A DNA stretch of 64,000 nt from Chitinophaga ginsengisoli (GTDB taxonomy: Bacteria > Bacteroidota > Bacteroidia > Chitinophagales > Chitinophagaceae), in contig NZ_PYGK01000002.1 in the NCBI RefSeq assembly GCF_003014595.1, positions 765,555 to 829,554 on the forward strand, given 5' to 3'. This document shows, piece after piece, positions 28,281 through 38,800 of the stretch. Position 1 is the first letter of the stretch. Every line of letters begins with the position of its first letter. Under the pieces are notes generated by a model. It was not told the origin of the DNA and did no database searches. It saw only the letters and a program-made list of their open reading frames with translations. Both the position numbers and the translations under genes were made by a program.

Positions 28281-28347
28281 GCATATGACTAGCATCTTCC
28301 TCCGTTTAAAAACGGAGGAAGAACGTAAGAATATGCTAGTCATATGC
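28281..28347. repeat. Long interrupted palindrome with flanking 11-bp tandem repeats
   Basis: An outer 15-base arm (28281-28295, starting GCATATGACTAG) is exactly complementary to 28333-28347. Inside it lies a perfect 12-base inverted repeat, CTTCCTCCGTTT (28296-28307) with AAACGGAGGAAG (28310-28321), around a 2-base loop. Left of it the 11-base unit GCATATGAGTT occurs at 28259-28269 and 28270-28280. The structure could form a cruciform or an RNA hairpin, or bind a regulator. Confidence 0.75.
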
Positions 28348-28383
28348 TAGTTACATCCTGGTTATATGCAAACTCATATAAAG

Positions 28384-28547
28384 ATCATTCGCAACGGCAG
28401 GACTCCGTTAGGAGTCCCATTGTTTGTAGCGCGGGGTTTCAACCCCGGGAACGTTAGGAGTCCCATTGTTTGTAGCGCGGGGTTTCAACCCCGGGAACGT
28501 CATAAACCAGGATAGCATAACGTAATCATTCGCAACGGCAGGACTCC
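28384..28547. repeat. 23-bp direct repeats flanking the 46-bp tandem repeat
   Basis: The same 23 bases (beginning ATCATTCGCAACGGCAGG) occur at 28384-28406 and 28525-28547, enclosing the tandem repeat block. Both end in the ACTCC half of a GGACTCC/GGAGTCC palindrome. The arrangement suggests that repeat blocks were inserted into, or duplicated from, one ancestral palindromic unit. Confidence 0.8.
28406..28497. repeat. Two perfect copies of a 46-bp GC-rich palindromic unit
   Basis: Copies at 28406-28451 and 28452-28497 are identical. Each holds GGAGTCCCATTGTTTGTAGC followed by GCGGGGTTTCAACCCCGGG, whose CGGGGTT/AACCCCG arms form a tight hairpin. A single related copy lies 21 kb away at 49199-49250. 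This is a dispersed REP-like intergenic repeat. Confidence 0.85.
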
Positions 28548-28558
28548 TCCGGAGTCCT
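28540..28558 (-). terminator. Palindrome downstream of the five-gene operon
   Basis: AGGACTCC (28540-28547) pairs with GGAGTCCT (28551-28558) around TCC, 18 bases beyond the stop of the last gene of the operon. There is no clear T tract, so it may be a repeat-derived terminator or an mRNA-stabilising hairpin. Confidence 0.45.
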
Positions 28559-28575
28559 ATTACCGTGAACATGAC

Positions 28576-30300
28576 CTACGGTATATCTTCGATCTGATCA
28601 AACTTCAGATTACTCCACCCCTCTCCTTTACCTGCCTGTTTAAACCTTCCCCGCCACAACAGCGGTTCCCCATTCAACCATCTCGTACGCTGGTAGGAGA
28701 TGCTTACAATCACTCCCGCACGTGGGATCTCTTCTTCATTGATAAAATAAGGCGCGGGCTGCTCTTTGAGCAACATCCCATAAGCAGGTTTTGCTCCCGG
28801 CATGCGTGCGCGTTGGAACCGGATCTCTGTATCACTGTTCTCAACATGTACAGGTATAAAAGGTGTCCAGTTGCCGGGTACTGTTGTACCTAACACATAC
28901 CGGATGACGGCATTACCAACCGGTACAAAATCAGACGGCGGCGTATCGACCCTTGCCATTTCGTCTCCTCTTATTCCCTTTCCTGTATGAGAGGGTACAA
29001 TGTTTTCAACCGCCCACACCATATTGGCCATTTCATCCCGGAGGAAGTTCACTTCTTCCAGCGGCGGACATTCCAGTGCTTTGGTGATGGCTGGTGTCAG
29101 GTAGAAGAAGTTCGTATTATTGGTAGAAGCTGTCTTTGAGGAGTGATGGAACATGGCCCAGCGATGCCAGTTCGTTTCTGGTCCTTTGCCGGCAGGTCTG
29201 ATTAAAATTTCCTGTCCGAATACATCTGTGATGACGATACCCTTTATTTCACAGAGGGTGTTGACGGCAAGTGGATAAGGCAGCATAAACCAGTCGTTCG
29301 AATAGATCAGTCCGAACTCTGCCAGCATGAGGTGCAGCATACCGGTAACAGAGGTATCGATCTTACCGAAATCGGTCTGGTTTTCTTCCATCTGCCAGAA
29401 GCGCGGATGCGGCATCCCCTTAAAGGCAATAGGCGATGGAAGGAATGAAACGAAGTTTTCGACAGGTCCGGCCTGTTCCCCCTCCTCTCCTGGTAAGGGT
29501 ACCTGCTTACGTGGGTCCATGTCAAAGGAATACCAGTCGAGGTGTCCTTCATAATACTGATCTGCCACCAGTGTTACCTGCTGGTTCTGTGGAGATGATA
29601 TACTGAACTGGTATTCCAGCTGAGAAGGCAGCCAGGCAGTATCGTCTGCATTTGCCGGCTGACTGTAATTCCGCTCATGCCATGCGGCGAACAAAGGTGC
29701 CAGGCTTTTGAAAGTACCTGCATCTGCGGGGAAAGCAGTATCTACCCATGTGTTAAAAACGTGGGATATCGCTATATCCTGGTACAATCTATAGCCGTCA
29801 AACATTTTATGCTTCACAGCACTATACAATACGACGGCATCCTTATCATGCGGATCTATTGCATAAATGAGCGGGTACCTTGTTATAAAATCCGGCAGCT
29901 TCCCTTCCAGGGAATGCTTCTTCATCAGTTTCAGGAAATATCTGCCCATCTGCACCGATACCGACAGGTCAGGACGGATCACTTCTCTTTCCACATGTGT
30001 TTCCAGTGGTATGTCCTGCTTAAACGGGAATGCATCTCCTTTCGGAAAGCTCACCCTGTCCATAGTGGTATGCATACCCAGGATCTGCGCCGTAACCGGG
30101 GAAGCGGCATCTTCTCCTTCAAATTCTCCGAACTGCCATTGACGGGTCAGCATCCATAAAGGGTCTCGTACTTCCGCTTTCAGGCTCCTGTCAAAGTTGG
30201 CGGTACGCGGAGAATTTTCCAGCCTGTTATAAGCTGTGATAGAAGGTATCCGGTATGATACAAGTAAGAGTTCAGTATATGATCGTGCTGCTTCAGGCAT
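28576..30300 (-). CDS. Unknown protein, last gene of the five-gene operon (574 aa)
   Basis: I do not recognise this family. No signal peptide or membrane helix. A striking N-terminal motif is P-L-W-M-L-T-R-Q-W-Q-F-G-E-F-E-G-E-D near residues 45-65; a similar motif is, to my memory, conserved in unnamed proteins of this kind. Other tryptophan-rich stretches are H-L-D-W-Y-S-F-D-M-D and N-W-H-R-W-A-M-F. The ATG at 30300 is 24 bases after the 1827-aa gene, so the two are co-transcribed and probably work together. No enzymatic motif can be named. Confidence 0.65.
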   Translation of the reverse strand: MPEAARSYTELLLVSYRIPSITAYNRLENSPRTANFDRSLKAEVRDPLWMLTRQWQFGEFEGEDAASPVTAQILGMHTTMDRVSFPKGDAFPFKQDIPLETHVEREVIRPDLSVSVQMGRYFLKLMKKHSLEGKLPDFITRYPLIYAIDPHDKDAVVLYSAVKHKMFDGYRLYQDIAISHVFNTWVDTAFPADAGTFKSLAPLFAAWHERNYSQPANADDTAWLPSQLEYQFSISSPQNQQVTLVADQYYEGHLDWYSFDMDPRKQVPLPGEEGEQAGPVENFVSFLPSPIAFKGMPHPRFWQMEENQTDFGKIDTSVTGMLHLMLAEFGLIYSNDWFMLPYPLAVNTLCEIKGIVITDVFGQEILIRPAGKGPETNWHRWAMFHHSSKTASTNNTNFFYLTPAITKALECPPLEEVNFLRDEMANMVWAVENIVPSHTGKGIRGDEMARVDTPPSDFVPVGNAVIRYVLGTTVPGNWTPFIPVHVENSDTEIRFQRARMPGAKPAYGMLLKEQPAPYFINEEEIPRAGVIVSISYQRTRWLNGEPLLWRGRFKQAGKGEGWSNLKFDQIEDIP

Positions 30301-30324
30301 ATATCATTTTTTGAAATAGTAAAC

Positions 30325-33300
30325 CTATTTTAGTGATACAGACGTTATCGGTAGTGCTTCTGCCAGCAGTACCAGGTTCAATCTGTAATCCAGTGACACG
30401 TTCAGGTCATATTGCGTAAAATCAGCCACAATAGCCGGGCGTAATACACTAACGGCTGGATGACTCACCTCATCCAGCAATCGTGGCTCTACGGCTCTTA
30501 ATTTGGCCCTTGACAGGGTATCGTTCAGGATGCCGATCAGGTCATCCCATGTCCAATGACCTTTCACCTGCGGGGTGATCGCCAGCAAAAGTGCTTGTGG
30601 CGGCATGGCATTGGGCTGGTTATAGTTGAATGAAATACCCGTAGTCTCCTCTGTTGTTGGAATAGCCTCTGTCCAGTCGTCTATCAGCAGACCGGATTGC
30701 CGGCCGGCAGGCGTAAATGCGTCTCCATGTACGACAATGGACAAGGTATCATGCACAATATTGAACGGCTGACTGGTAACTGGATCTGTTTCCGGAAACG
30801 CTACCGCCAGCCAGGAATCCTTCACTCTATAAGGCAGCTGAACAGCCTCCACCTGCAGGTCCTCTCCTGCATGATCCAGCTCATACAGTGAACGCACCTG
30901 CTCCCAGCGTTGCAAACGGGGCCGCACATGCGCTGCCTGCTGCATCCATTCTTCCACGATGTAGTCTGTATTCAGTTTAGTGGCAGCATAACTTAGTAGC
31001 TGGGTGCTGTCATTGTGTGACAGCAGGATGTCTGCTTCGTTATTGTAGCTAAACAGCGGCAGGATATTGAATGCCTCCTGCAACAGCAGTTTACCAGCCC
31101 GCCTGTACTCTTTTACTTTTTCCGCAATCACCGTCAGACTGGCGGCAGCGGTAACAATATCCCCGGAAGCCTTATATGTGACTGTTATTTTCCGTTGAAT
31201 ACCCTTCGCCTGTTCCAATAGTAGCGCCTTGCTTTCGGTAGTCAGTACCCAAGCGGGCTTGGGAAAAGCATCAGGAACACCAAACTGCGATACGGCCATC
31301 AGCGTTTCCTGCAACTTTTCCGCCTCCACGTTACCCAGTGTAAAGGAGATATCGTCAAAAGTCAGTTTCGCCTTGTCTAAGGCATTAAAAGCAGTTTCCA
31401 GTGTATTGTATACCGTCAGTAGGTTATTGGCATCCGGGTCTGGGATCTCTGCATGAACAGAAAGGCCATTTATAGCCCCGATATTGACCTGAAAAGCTGT
31501 CCGGGCACTCTGTACCCTTGCCAGCAGTTCAGCGTCGTCCAGCGCCCCCGGATTCGATTTATCGGCCAGACTTTTCTTTGAATCAGGATCATAGTCCGCC
31601 GCGTCCACAGCACGGGAGTCTGTAATAACAGCCCGCAGGCTGCCCAGCAAAGGCAGGAGGCTGGCCAATGTCTGCGTGCCCGTCACATTATCAGGCTGCG
31701 TAAAGGCAATGCTGATAGCCGTACTGTCTTCCAGTCCATGCGCTTTTCTATACTGCCAGGCAATACGGCTTTCCAACTCAGAGACGGAGGTTTTATCCGC
31801 CGCCCCTGTATTCAGCTCAGCTCCCGTGATATAAAGCAGATCAACCGGCTGAATACCCAGTTTATCCAGCGTCCATGTTTCCTGCCCCAGGGGCAGGTTC
31901 AGGGCGTCCAGATAGGCTACGTTGTATATTATCTTCGCCGGATCTCCTATTACCTTTCCGAGCCACTTATTCAGACCGGCTTCCATCTTTGCCCTTACCG
32001 TCATATCCACCGCAGGCCATGGATTACTGGCAGGATCAGCCGCATCTACATTCCCAAACTGTATCATCACCCTGTTGGTGAAGGTAAACTTACTACCTCT
32101 CGGCGTTTCAACGACATTCAGTTCAGCTGGAATAACGGCATCCTTCACCGCATTGAGCAAGGCACCACAACGTTCAAAATTACCCTGCACCAGCTGGTAC
32201 ACACTTTCTGCGGATAAAAGGTCTTTTACAGCATCCAGGGTATCCGCCAGTTTATCTTTCTCTGCTATGATCGCGTCTATCTCTCCTGCTGATGCCGATA
32301 GCACAGCACCTGTTGCGCCAAAAGGAAATCCCCCGGTCTTTTCAGCCAGTGTTACACCATTCACTACGTTATTGGCAGGAATACTTTCCTGCACAGTTCC
32401 TGTTCCTACCTGTTGCACTACATGCTGCAATAGCGGGAAAGCCGCGCGATAGTCGTAGATATATGCGTTCAGTTTCTTCAGACTATCATCCGCAGAACCA
32501 CGGTCATGCAGTCCTCTTTCAAACTGATATCCCAGCAGTGCTTCCAGGGTCTGACCATTACGCATACCATCCAGTATGAACATGGCCCTGCGCACTCTTT
32601 CGGAAGAAAGATTCACTGCCATGATATCCGGATTCTCAGGTGTAGCATGACTCATATAGGCACTGCGTAACACCGCTGCGGCAGAAGCGTGATTCAGAGA
32701 AGGCGCATGCACAAAGCCCCCATTATCGGTATACTCGTACAAAGGCCGGTTAGCTGGCTTCAGTTTTTCAGGTACGGGATCAGTGACTACCCGACGTTTA
32801 CCGGAGGGGCGTACATGTTCCACCCACCCATACGACCCGAGATAAATACCTTTCTGACGCTCCGCAGTCTGCAATCGCCGCTGTTGTGACAACCGCACAT
32901 TGAACATACCGGTTTGCCATGCATCCAGGCGATAATTACAGGTATCCAGGTGTTCTATGAAACAACGTTCCAGTCTTGCCGTGGGCAGGTCAGCTAACGA
33001 ACCAATGGCCTTTCTCATGGCAGTCAGAAAGGCTGCTTCATCCTCATCTCTGCCAAGCCCTAATAAATACGCGCCGATAGTACTGTTACTTTGCGGATGC
33101 TCAGGCGCTGCTTTCGAAACTGGTGCGCGCATCATCTCCCATTTACTCAGATCACCACCGGGACGGATATTATGGAAATTGGCAGGCTGCAACATGAAGT
33201 CAAGCGGGAAATCATTTTTCTTAAACCATAGTATAGATGCCTTGTGCAACTGCAATGACAGACTTCTGCGTAATTGCATGTACAACAGTGCTGCAGGGAT

Positions 33301-35808
33301 TGGCTTCCCTGCACCAAAGTCCTGTTTTTCAAGCGTGTCCAGGTCTGTGATCTCTGCCAGCCAGTTGAGGTAATTCTTCTTAGCTGCTTCATTATAGTAA
33401 GTGATCCCGTCCTTTTCTGACAGTGGAACATTATCGATAAGATTAGCAGCATCCAACGTAGTATGATAATGCTGGTAGACCAGTCGTAACAACTGCGGTA
33501 CTTTTAACACACCACCTTCATCAGCCGTATAACCCAATTGTTGCAGGAAGCTCAGCGCATCTGTCTTGGATGTCATGCTTTGCTGCAGGTCCTTATAATA
33601 TTTGCCGCCATGTTTGAAGCTGTCCAAATTCCGCAGGTAATCTGTGGAATACCCGATGCGCTGGAAAACAGACGCACTGTTAGGCTGCAAACCGATAATA
33701 TCCATCAATGTGGCAGACGGATCAAGCCCCGGTTTGCCTACGTAAGAAAGTTTGCCAAGGATCTCTTTCCATATCTCCGAATAGGCTTTCAGCACCACAT
33801 ATAATCCATTCAGGAATCTGTTATCCGGCAATGCGATACCCGGCACGGGCAATGTGCTGTTCCACTTCCATTCCTCGAAATTGCTGGTTAGCAGCACGCC
33901 GTAGGGCTGGTTGCCCACACGGATAGCAGGTAAGGGCCCACGACCTGTTACATGCCGCACAAAGAAACTGCGGAGCTTATCCTGTTGCGCTTCACTCAAC
34001 ACGGGGTTAATCATGGTATCGAAGTAATAACCCAAGGTAGAAGGAAAGAGCGCTGTGTTCATCGCTATGGCTTCCTCCAGGTCTTTTCCATTGCTATGCG
34101 CTATATTCTGTAAGGATGCATACTCAATACCCAGCGCATTAGCGAGGTTCTTCCCATCACAATCATCTGCATCAGTGAATAATGGCGCCTGCGCCTCTAT
34201 TACATAACTGGCATTACTAAAATCATCATTCCTGGTATAACCGGAACCATTATCATCCATATTGTTGGTAGCACTGCCCTGTGGTATCAGGCTGAATCCC
34301 TTCGGGGAATAATGATGATTATCTATCAGTTCCTCCACCATCTGCTGTGCAGCCGATTCACTGGCGGAAAGATTTACTCCCAATACGAGTATCTTGTCAA
34401 ATCCATTGGCTGCTTGTGTTGCGTTCAGGGGGATCCTGAAACCCATCCCATTCAGTATAGCCTTATCAAAGTCAGATGTCCAGTCATAACTTTCACCGAA
34501 CACCAGCTTATCATCTTTCGTAACAAAACCGGCATCTGCATCCATCGGGTCCGGCCCTACAAATAATTCATCCGGTATAATATTCCCTACTACTTCCTTC
34601 GTCACTACATTGCCTTCATATAAGGTCACTACAAACCTGTCAGGCAAAACATTCACCCTGGGTGCGCGGCTCCAGGTATCGGGCTTTGTCAGTTCGGGAG
34701 AAGGGAATGTCAGCCCATCAACACTTTCTATATTCGGAAGATTATCCCAGTTGGTAGGTTTTGTCTGCAAGGCTACCCATGCAGCACGCTGAGGACTGAA
34801 TGTCGTTGCCAATACATTCCAGGCTGCCTTCTTTTTGTCTTCTTTTTCCGCACCGCCCTTTTTCTCTGCGTCAAACAATGCCTTCCAGTAGGTGATGCCA
34901 TCTTTCAATTCCTGACTGGTCAGCAGTTTTTCATGTGTATGTACAGCGATATCGTCGGGGTATATTCGTAACCACAGTTCTGAAAGATTACCGGAAGTGA
35001 TAAACCGGGTTTCTATCCTTACGGGCATGAACAGGAAAGGAATATTGTCATTCAGTTGTTGCACACCATTACGCGGATGTGGGTCAACATAGATCCCTGC
35101 AATGGCATCCGACAATGCGATGTCGTTTTTATAATGCTGTTGTTTAGCCTGTACATATGCCTCCTGTTGTTGCTTCAGTGTCTGCAATACTTCGTCCATA
35201 TTCTCACCATTACCCTGTTGCAGGAGACCTGCCAGATCAGCTTCCAGGCTAGCCAGTTTAATCTGGAGACCTTTCTTTGAAGATAACAGCTGTTGCTGTT
35301 GCTCCATTGCCTGCTGTTGTTGCTGCTTCAGCTGCGCAAGATCATGCTGTGCGGTGGCAAGGTTCTGATCCAGCTCAGGCAACAGTTTTTCCAGCTGCGC
35401 TATCTCCTGTATAAGTGCTGCAATAATCTTTTTATCAGGTGTTTCATTGCTTTCTTCCTCCTGCAACCGCTGCTGATCTTCCTGTATACGTGCAGTTGTC
35501 ACTTCCTTTTTCTTCTGCAGGAAATCAATGTACTGCTCCTGTTGTTTCACCTTCACCCCATAACTGTCGGTTTCATTCAATGCCGCATTGATAGCCCTGA
35601 TATCTGCCTGTAGTTTGGCGATCTGTTCCCGCAGGGCAGCGATCTGCTGCACATCAGGCGGCAGGGAGGTTTCTTTTTTACTAACCCGTCCCAGCAGGGT
35701 ATTGGTAGCATGCAGATTGATCTGCGCCCTGTATAAGTCACCGGAACTTTGTTCGCGTTGCAGGCGCAAGGCTGTAATCAGTTCCTGTTGTTCGTTCAAT
35801 GTGGGCAT
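30325..35808 (-). CDS. Giant unknown protein with N-terminal coiled coil (1827 aa)
   Basis: Residues 1-235 are a long coiled coil, very rich in Q, E and L, with a polyglutamine-like segment at about 160-180. The remaining ~1600 residues are a mixed alpha/beta protein of no family I can name. It starts with I-P-F-L-F-M-P-V-R-I-E-T-R-F, has W-L-R-I-Y-P-D-D-I-A-V-H-T-H-E, then G-R-G-P-L-P-A-I-R-V-G-N-Q-P-Y-G, and later G-I-Y-L-G-S-Y-G-W-V-E. No signal peptide, membrane helix or catalytic motif is seen. It sits 31 bases after the 1039-aa gene and 24 bases before the 574-aa gene. A large scaffold or cargo for the neighbouring eCIS is possible. Confidence 0.65.
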   Translation of the reverse strand: MPTLNEQQELITALRLQREQSSGDLYRAQINLHATNTLLGRVSKKETSLPPDVQQIAALREQIAKLQADIRAINAALNETDSYGVKVKQQEQYIDFLQKKKEVTTARIQEDQQRLQEEESNETPDKKIIAALIQEIAQLEKLLPELDQNLATAQHDLAQLKQQQQQAMEQQQQLLSSKKGLQIKLASLEADLAGLLQQGNGENMDEVLQTLKQQQEAYVQAKQQHYKNDIALSDAIAGIYVDPHPRNGVQQLNDNIPFLFMPVRIETRFITSGNLSELWLRIYPDDIAVHTHEKLLTSQELKDGITYWKALFDAEKKGGAEKEDKKKAAWNVLATTFSPQRAAWVALQTKPTNWDNLPNIESVDGLTFPSPELTKPDTWSRAPRVNVLPDRFVVTLYEGNVVTKEVVGNIIPDELFVGPDPMDADAGFVTKDDKLVFGESYDWTSDFDKAILNGMGFRIPLNATQAANGFDKILVLGVNLSASESAAQQMVEELIDNHHYSPKGFSLIPQGSATNNMDDNGSGYTRNDDFSNASYVIEAQAPLFTDADDCDGKNLANALGIEYASLQNIAHSNGKDLEEAIAMNTALFPSTLGYYFDTMINPVLSEAQQDKLRSFFVRHVTGRGPLPAIRVGNQPYGVLLTSNFEEWKWNSTLPVPGIALPDNRFLNGLYVVLKAYSEIWKEILGKLSYVGKPGLDPSATLMDIIGLQPNSASVFQRIGYSTDYLRNLDSFKHGGKYYKDLQQSMTSKTDALSFLQQLGYTADEGGVLKVPQLLRLVYQHYHTTLDAANLIDNVPLSEKDGITYYNEAAKKNYLNWLAEITDLDTLEKQDFGAGKPIPAALLYMQLRRSLSLQLHKASILWFKKNDFPLDFMLQPANFHNIRPGGDLSKWEMMRAPVSKAAPEHPQSNSTIGAYLLGLGRDEDEAAFLTAMRKAIGSLADLPTARLERCFIEHLDTCNYRLDAWQTGMFNVRLSQQRRLQTAERQKGIYLGSYGWVEHVRPSGKRRVVTDPVPEKLKPANRPLYEYTDNGGFVHAPSLNHASAAAVLRSAYMSHATPENPDIMAVNLSSERVRRAMFILDGMRNGQTLEALLGYQFERGLHDRGSADDSLKKLNAYIYDYRAAFPLLQHVVQQVGTGTVQESIPANNVVNGVTLAEKTGGFPFGATGAVLSASAGEIDAIIAEKDKLADTLDAVKDLLSAESVYQLVQGNFERCGALLNAVKDAVIPAELNVVETPRGSKFTFTNRVMIQFGNVDAADPASNPWPAVDMTVRAKMEAGLNKWLGKVIGDPAKIIYNVAYLDALNLPLGQETWTLDKLGIQPVDLLYITGAELNTGAADKTSVSELESRIAWQYRKAHGLEDSTAISIAFTQPDNVTGTQTLASLLPLLGSLRAVITDSRAVDAADYDPDSKKSLADKSNPGALDDAELLARVQSARTAFQVNIGAINGLSVHAEIPDPDANNLLTVYNTLETAFNALDKAKLTFDDISFTLGNVEAEKLQETLMAVSQFGVPDAFPKPAWVLTTESKALLLEQAKGIQRKITVTYKASGDIVTAAASLTVIAEKVKEYRRAGKLLLQEAFNILPLFSYNNEADILLSHNDSTQLLSYAATKLNTDYIVEEWMQQAAHVRPRLQRWEQVRSLYELDHAGEDLQVEAVQLPYRVKDSWLAVAFPETDPVTSQPFNIVHDTLSIVVHGDAFTPAGRQSGLLIDDWTEAIPTTEETTGISFNYNQPNAMPPQALLLAITPQVKGHWTWDDLIGILNDTLSRAKLRAVEPRLLDEVSHPAVSVLRPAIVADFTQYDLNVSLDYRLNLVLLAEALPITSVSLK

Positions 35809-35839
35809 AATGCTTTATTATTTGGTGTGAATGGTATTT

Positions 35840-38800
35840 TTATGCATCAACTTTCTCCAGCATTTCCGTTGCGTGTACGGCCACCATGCTCGGTTTCTGG
35901 AACAGGATAAATGCCATATTCGCCGCATCCGTTCCCCATTTGTTAAACTCCGATGGAGGAAGGGGAATAGTGGGTTTTGTACCTGCTGTAATGAACTTCA
36001 TACCAGGATCAAAGTTTGTCCAGGCCAGATCATCCCACGATAAACCATCACTTCCCTGGTCAAAGGAAACGTCCATACCAAACCTCGGCATTCCCGGTAT
36101 TTCCTGTATGATGAAAAACCATCCCAGGTGGTCAGTGAAACCCGGAGTCAGCTCAGTACCTCTCGCCTGTTCTATGGTAAGATCGAATCCGAAGAATTTA
36201 ATATCCGGCGCTATCTCGGCTTTATATAAGGGGAACTTGAGTTGTGTTTCAAACTCCGTATCGGAAAGGTCTAGGTCTATCACCGGATCATCATCAGGTG
36301 TCGCCCCCGCAAGTGCCTTCTGCGCAAAGATCAGGGTGTTAGGGTAACGCTTTAACAATTCTCCGCGTATCACCAGCACTAACTGCTCTGCATCTCCTTC
36401 TGCATCGCGGTTATTATGACGCCCCAATGTACTGCTGACAGGCCATGTATGAATAGGTTTGATATCCTTGTATGCTTCTCTCAGTTCAGCTTCGGATTTA
36501 TTCTCTTTTGGACGGATCACACCTTTTACATCCCAGAACTGTCTGAAACTGCTTGGGCGTTCATCCGTAGGATATTCCCGCCATAATAACTCACGGCCCA
36601 TTTCATGGTTCAGTCCAACCATGTAGGATTCTATAAATGGCTGATTTGTTTTCAGCAATGAAATAGTATTCTCTGGTATGAGCTTCAGGTTAGGCAGCAG
36701 CAGCTCATTCGAAATATCACACAGCCCTTTATACATCGGGTCTTCAAAATCGGGGTAAGCCATTGCAGGAAAGATCTTTTCCGGCGCATCCAGCTTTATA
36801 TAAGATGGGAATTTCACCAACCTGTTAAGCCGCTGTGGATAGGCCTTGTAAGGATTAATAGCATCCCGCAGTTTCGTGTTGGCATTCCCCAGGTCGACCG
36901 ATGTACGTACAGGATCAACCGCCTGCAACACCATTCTTCCCAGGAAGTCCTTCATAGCTACCCTGAAGTTTTGTGCCTCTACACTGTCAGCACCGGGAGT
37001 TGTTGGCGTAGGCGCTGGTGTAACTGTTTCATCACTTAATAGCAGCGTAAAATCGGGCTTTGCGGGTATATCTTTTAACTCGTCTGCCGCCTTGAAAGGA
37101 TCATCCAGTGCTTCCGCTGCTGCCTCGTCATCCTTTCTGCCTTTCAGGAAACGGCTCAATGCAACATAGGCTGCCACAACTGCGACTATCAATACAGCAA
37201 AGGTGGCGTAGGCGCCTGTAATAAACATTAATAACAGCAGCAGTACTACGAGTATGATAAATGCCAGCAGACTATTCTTCAGCAGCCATAACATCAGATG
37301 GCTCAGCTGGTAGGGGAAGATCTTACTGGAGAAATCCTTTGTATTGGGCAGTCCTGCCGGTATTGTTTTAGGCGGAGCAGCCGTTAAGGTGCCGTCGTTT
37401 ATCTTTGTAACAAGATCATTGTATACCAGCGGACCATTTGCACCCAGTCTTTTTGCCAGCTTGCCGTTAGGCCGTACCAATCTTCTGAACGCACCTGAGA
37501 ATACTGTAGTAGGTAATATACTGTCAGTGATCTGCTGATAAATAGTAGTAGGACTCCCCATCACGCGCGTATGCACAGGTTTCGTCAAAGCCACCAGCAC
37601 ATTGTCGGGCAGCTTTGAGAATGTCTTCTGTGTAAACTGGAAAGTAACATACATGAGGAATTGGCTGTTCTTAATATTCCGGTTGGCCTCAATGATCCCG
37701 GCCACCTGCAGCCATGCTTTTTGCATATAGGTTTCCTGGTTCTTCTGGATCACTGCCGTCCCAAAGCCTGCAGGCACACGTGTACGCGGATCCCTGTTCA
37801 GCTCATTGACCCAGGTCTTTTTGGTAATATCCAGCAGCACTACATCTGTTGCTGATTTCTTTGCATGCTTGCCGCCATATAAGGGTACAGACACGACAGG
37901 GTCCTGCGTGAGATCGGCAGCCTGTATGGCCGGCAGGTTCACTATTTTCTGCAGCTCCTTCTGGAACTCACTGTCCGGCGGATTCGGAAAAACAGTTGAC
38001 ACTGTAGTGGGTGATTTAATTGCCCCTTCCAGTCCCAGCATAGGTGGCTGGGTACCGGGAATTTCTGTTGTATTATCATCAGCCCTTACAAAACCCGGCC
38101 TGGAAGCATCCATGTCCCGAATGCCCACCCTGGGGTCCATGGCCCTGGGTTCCAGCAGCTTTACCAGCGACTCGAAATCAGCATTGGTACCCGTCTGGAA
38201 AAACCATTCATAATAAACAGGCATCTCTCCTTTTGCACCGTTATCATCCCAGGAAGGCAACTGCGCTACTACATTTGCAGTAGGTAGCTCAAGTCCTGCC
38301 AGTCTCCCTGTTTCAAACGCAGGCACCAGGAATGCATAGTATTTTGTGTTGGCTTCCAGCTTCCGCGGACTCATTAAACGACAGTACAACTGGTCTGGAT
38401 CATTATTCACTGTCTTATTCAGTGATAACAGGAACTCTTCATAATCAGACAGCTCACTGTCTGGTATATCTGCATCGCTATGCACATGCGCCCACAACCA
38501 GGTATCTTTGAAAGGCGGGAACGCCTCCTTAGCGTTGATATTAACAGACGTCAATGGCAGCTTTCTTTTCGTCCGCTCAAATTCAGTTTCTTTCACTACC
38601 AACAGTAACAGCCAGGGCCTGAGCTTATTACCCGACGGAGACGCCGGCGTATACCGCCAGGCAAAATCTTCATCATAAAATTCTATGAACGCAAGGTAGT
38701 TGGGCTCGAAATTGGTGATCCAGCTCAAGGGCTCCGTACGAACGATCATATCTTCTTTAATACCGATAATATCGCCCGGCCCTATCAGGGAAAAGTTCTT

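Larger units (their letters stand above)
27732..28575. other. Gene-free region between the eCIS operon and the five-gene giant-protein operon
   Basis: 844 bases without a credible gene. From right to left: a terminator-like palindrome at the end of the upstream operon, a 46-bp tandem repeat made of GC-rich palindromes, a nested long palindrome with 11-bp tandem repeats at 28259-28347, then an AT-rich stretch (~27960-28200, with T and A runs at 27969-28017 and a GTAGAA/TTCTAC inverted pair at 28142-28167), and finally ~150 bases before the DUF4255 start. The AT-rich part is the likely promoter region of the eCIS operon; I could not settle on a single TAnnTTTG box. Confidence 0.6.

Noticed and set aside
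28384-28558. Possible CRISPR array
   Set aside because: Only two adjacent 46-bp units with no spacers, and the units are double palindromes. No cas genes nearby.
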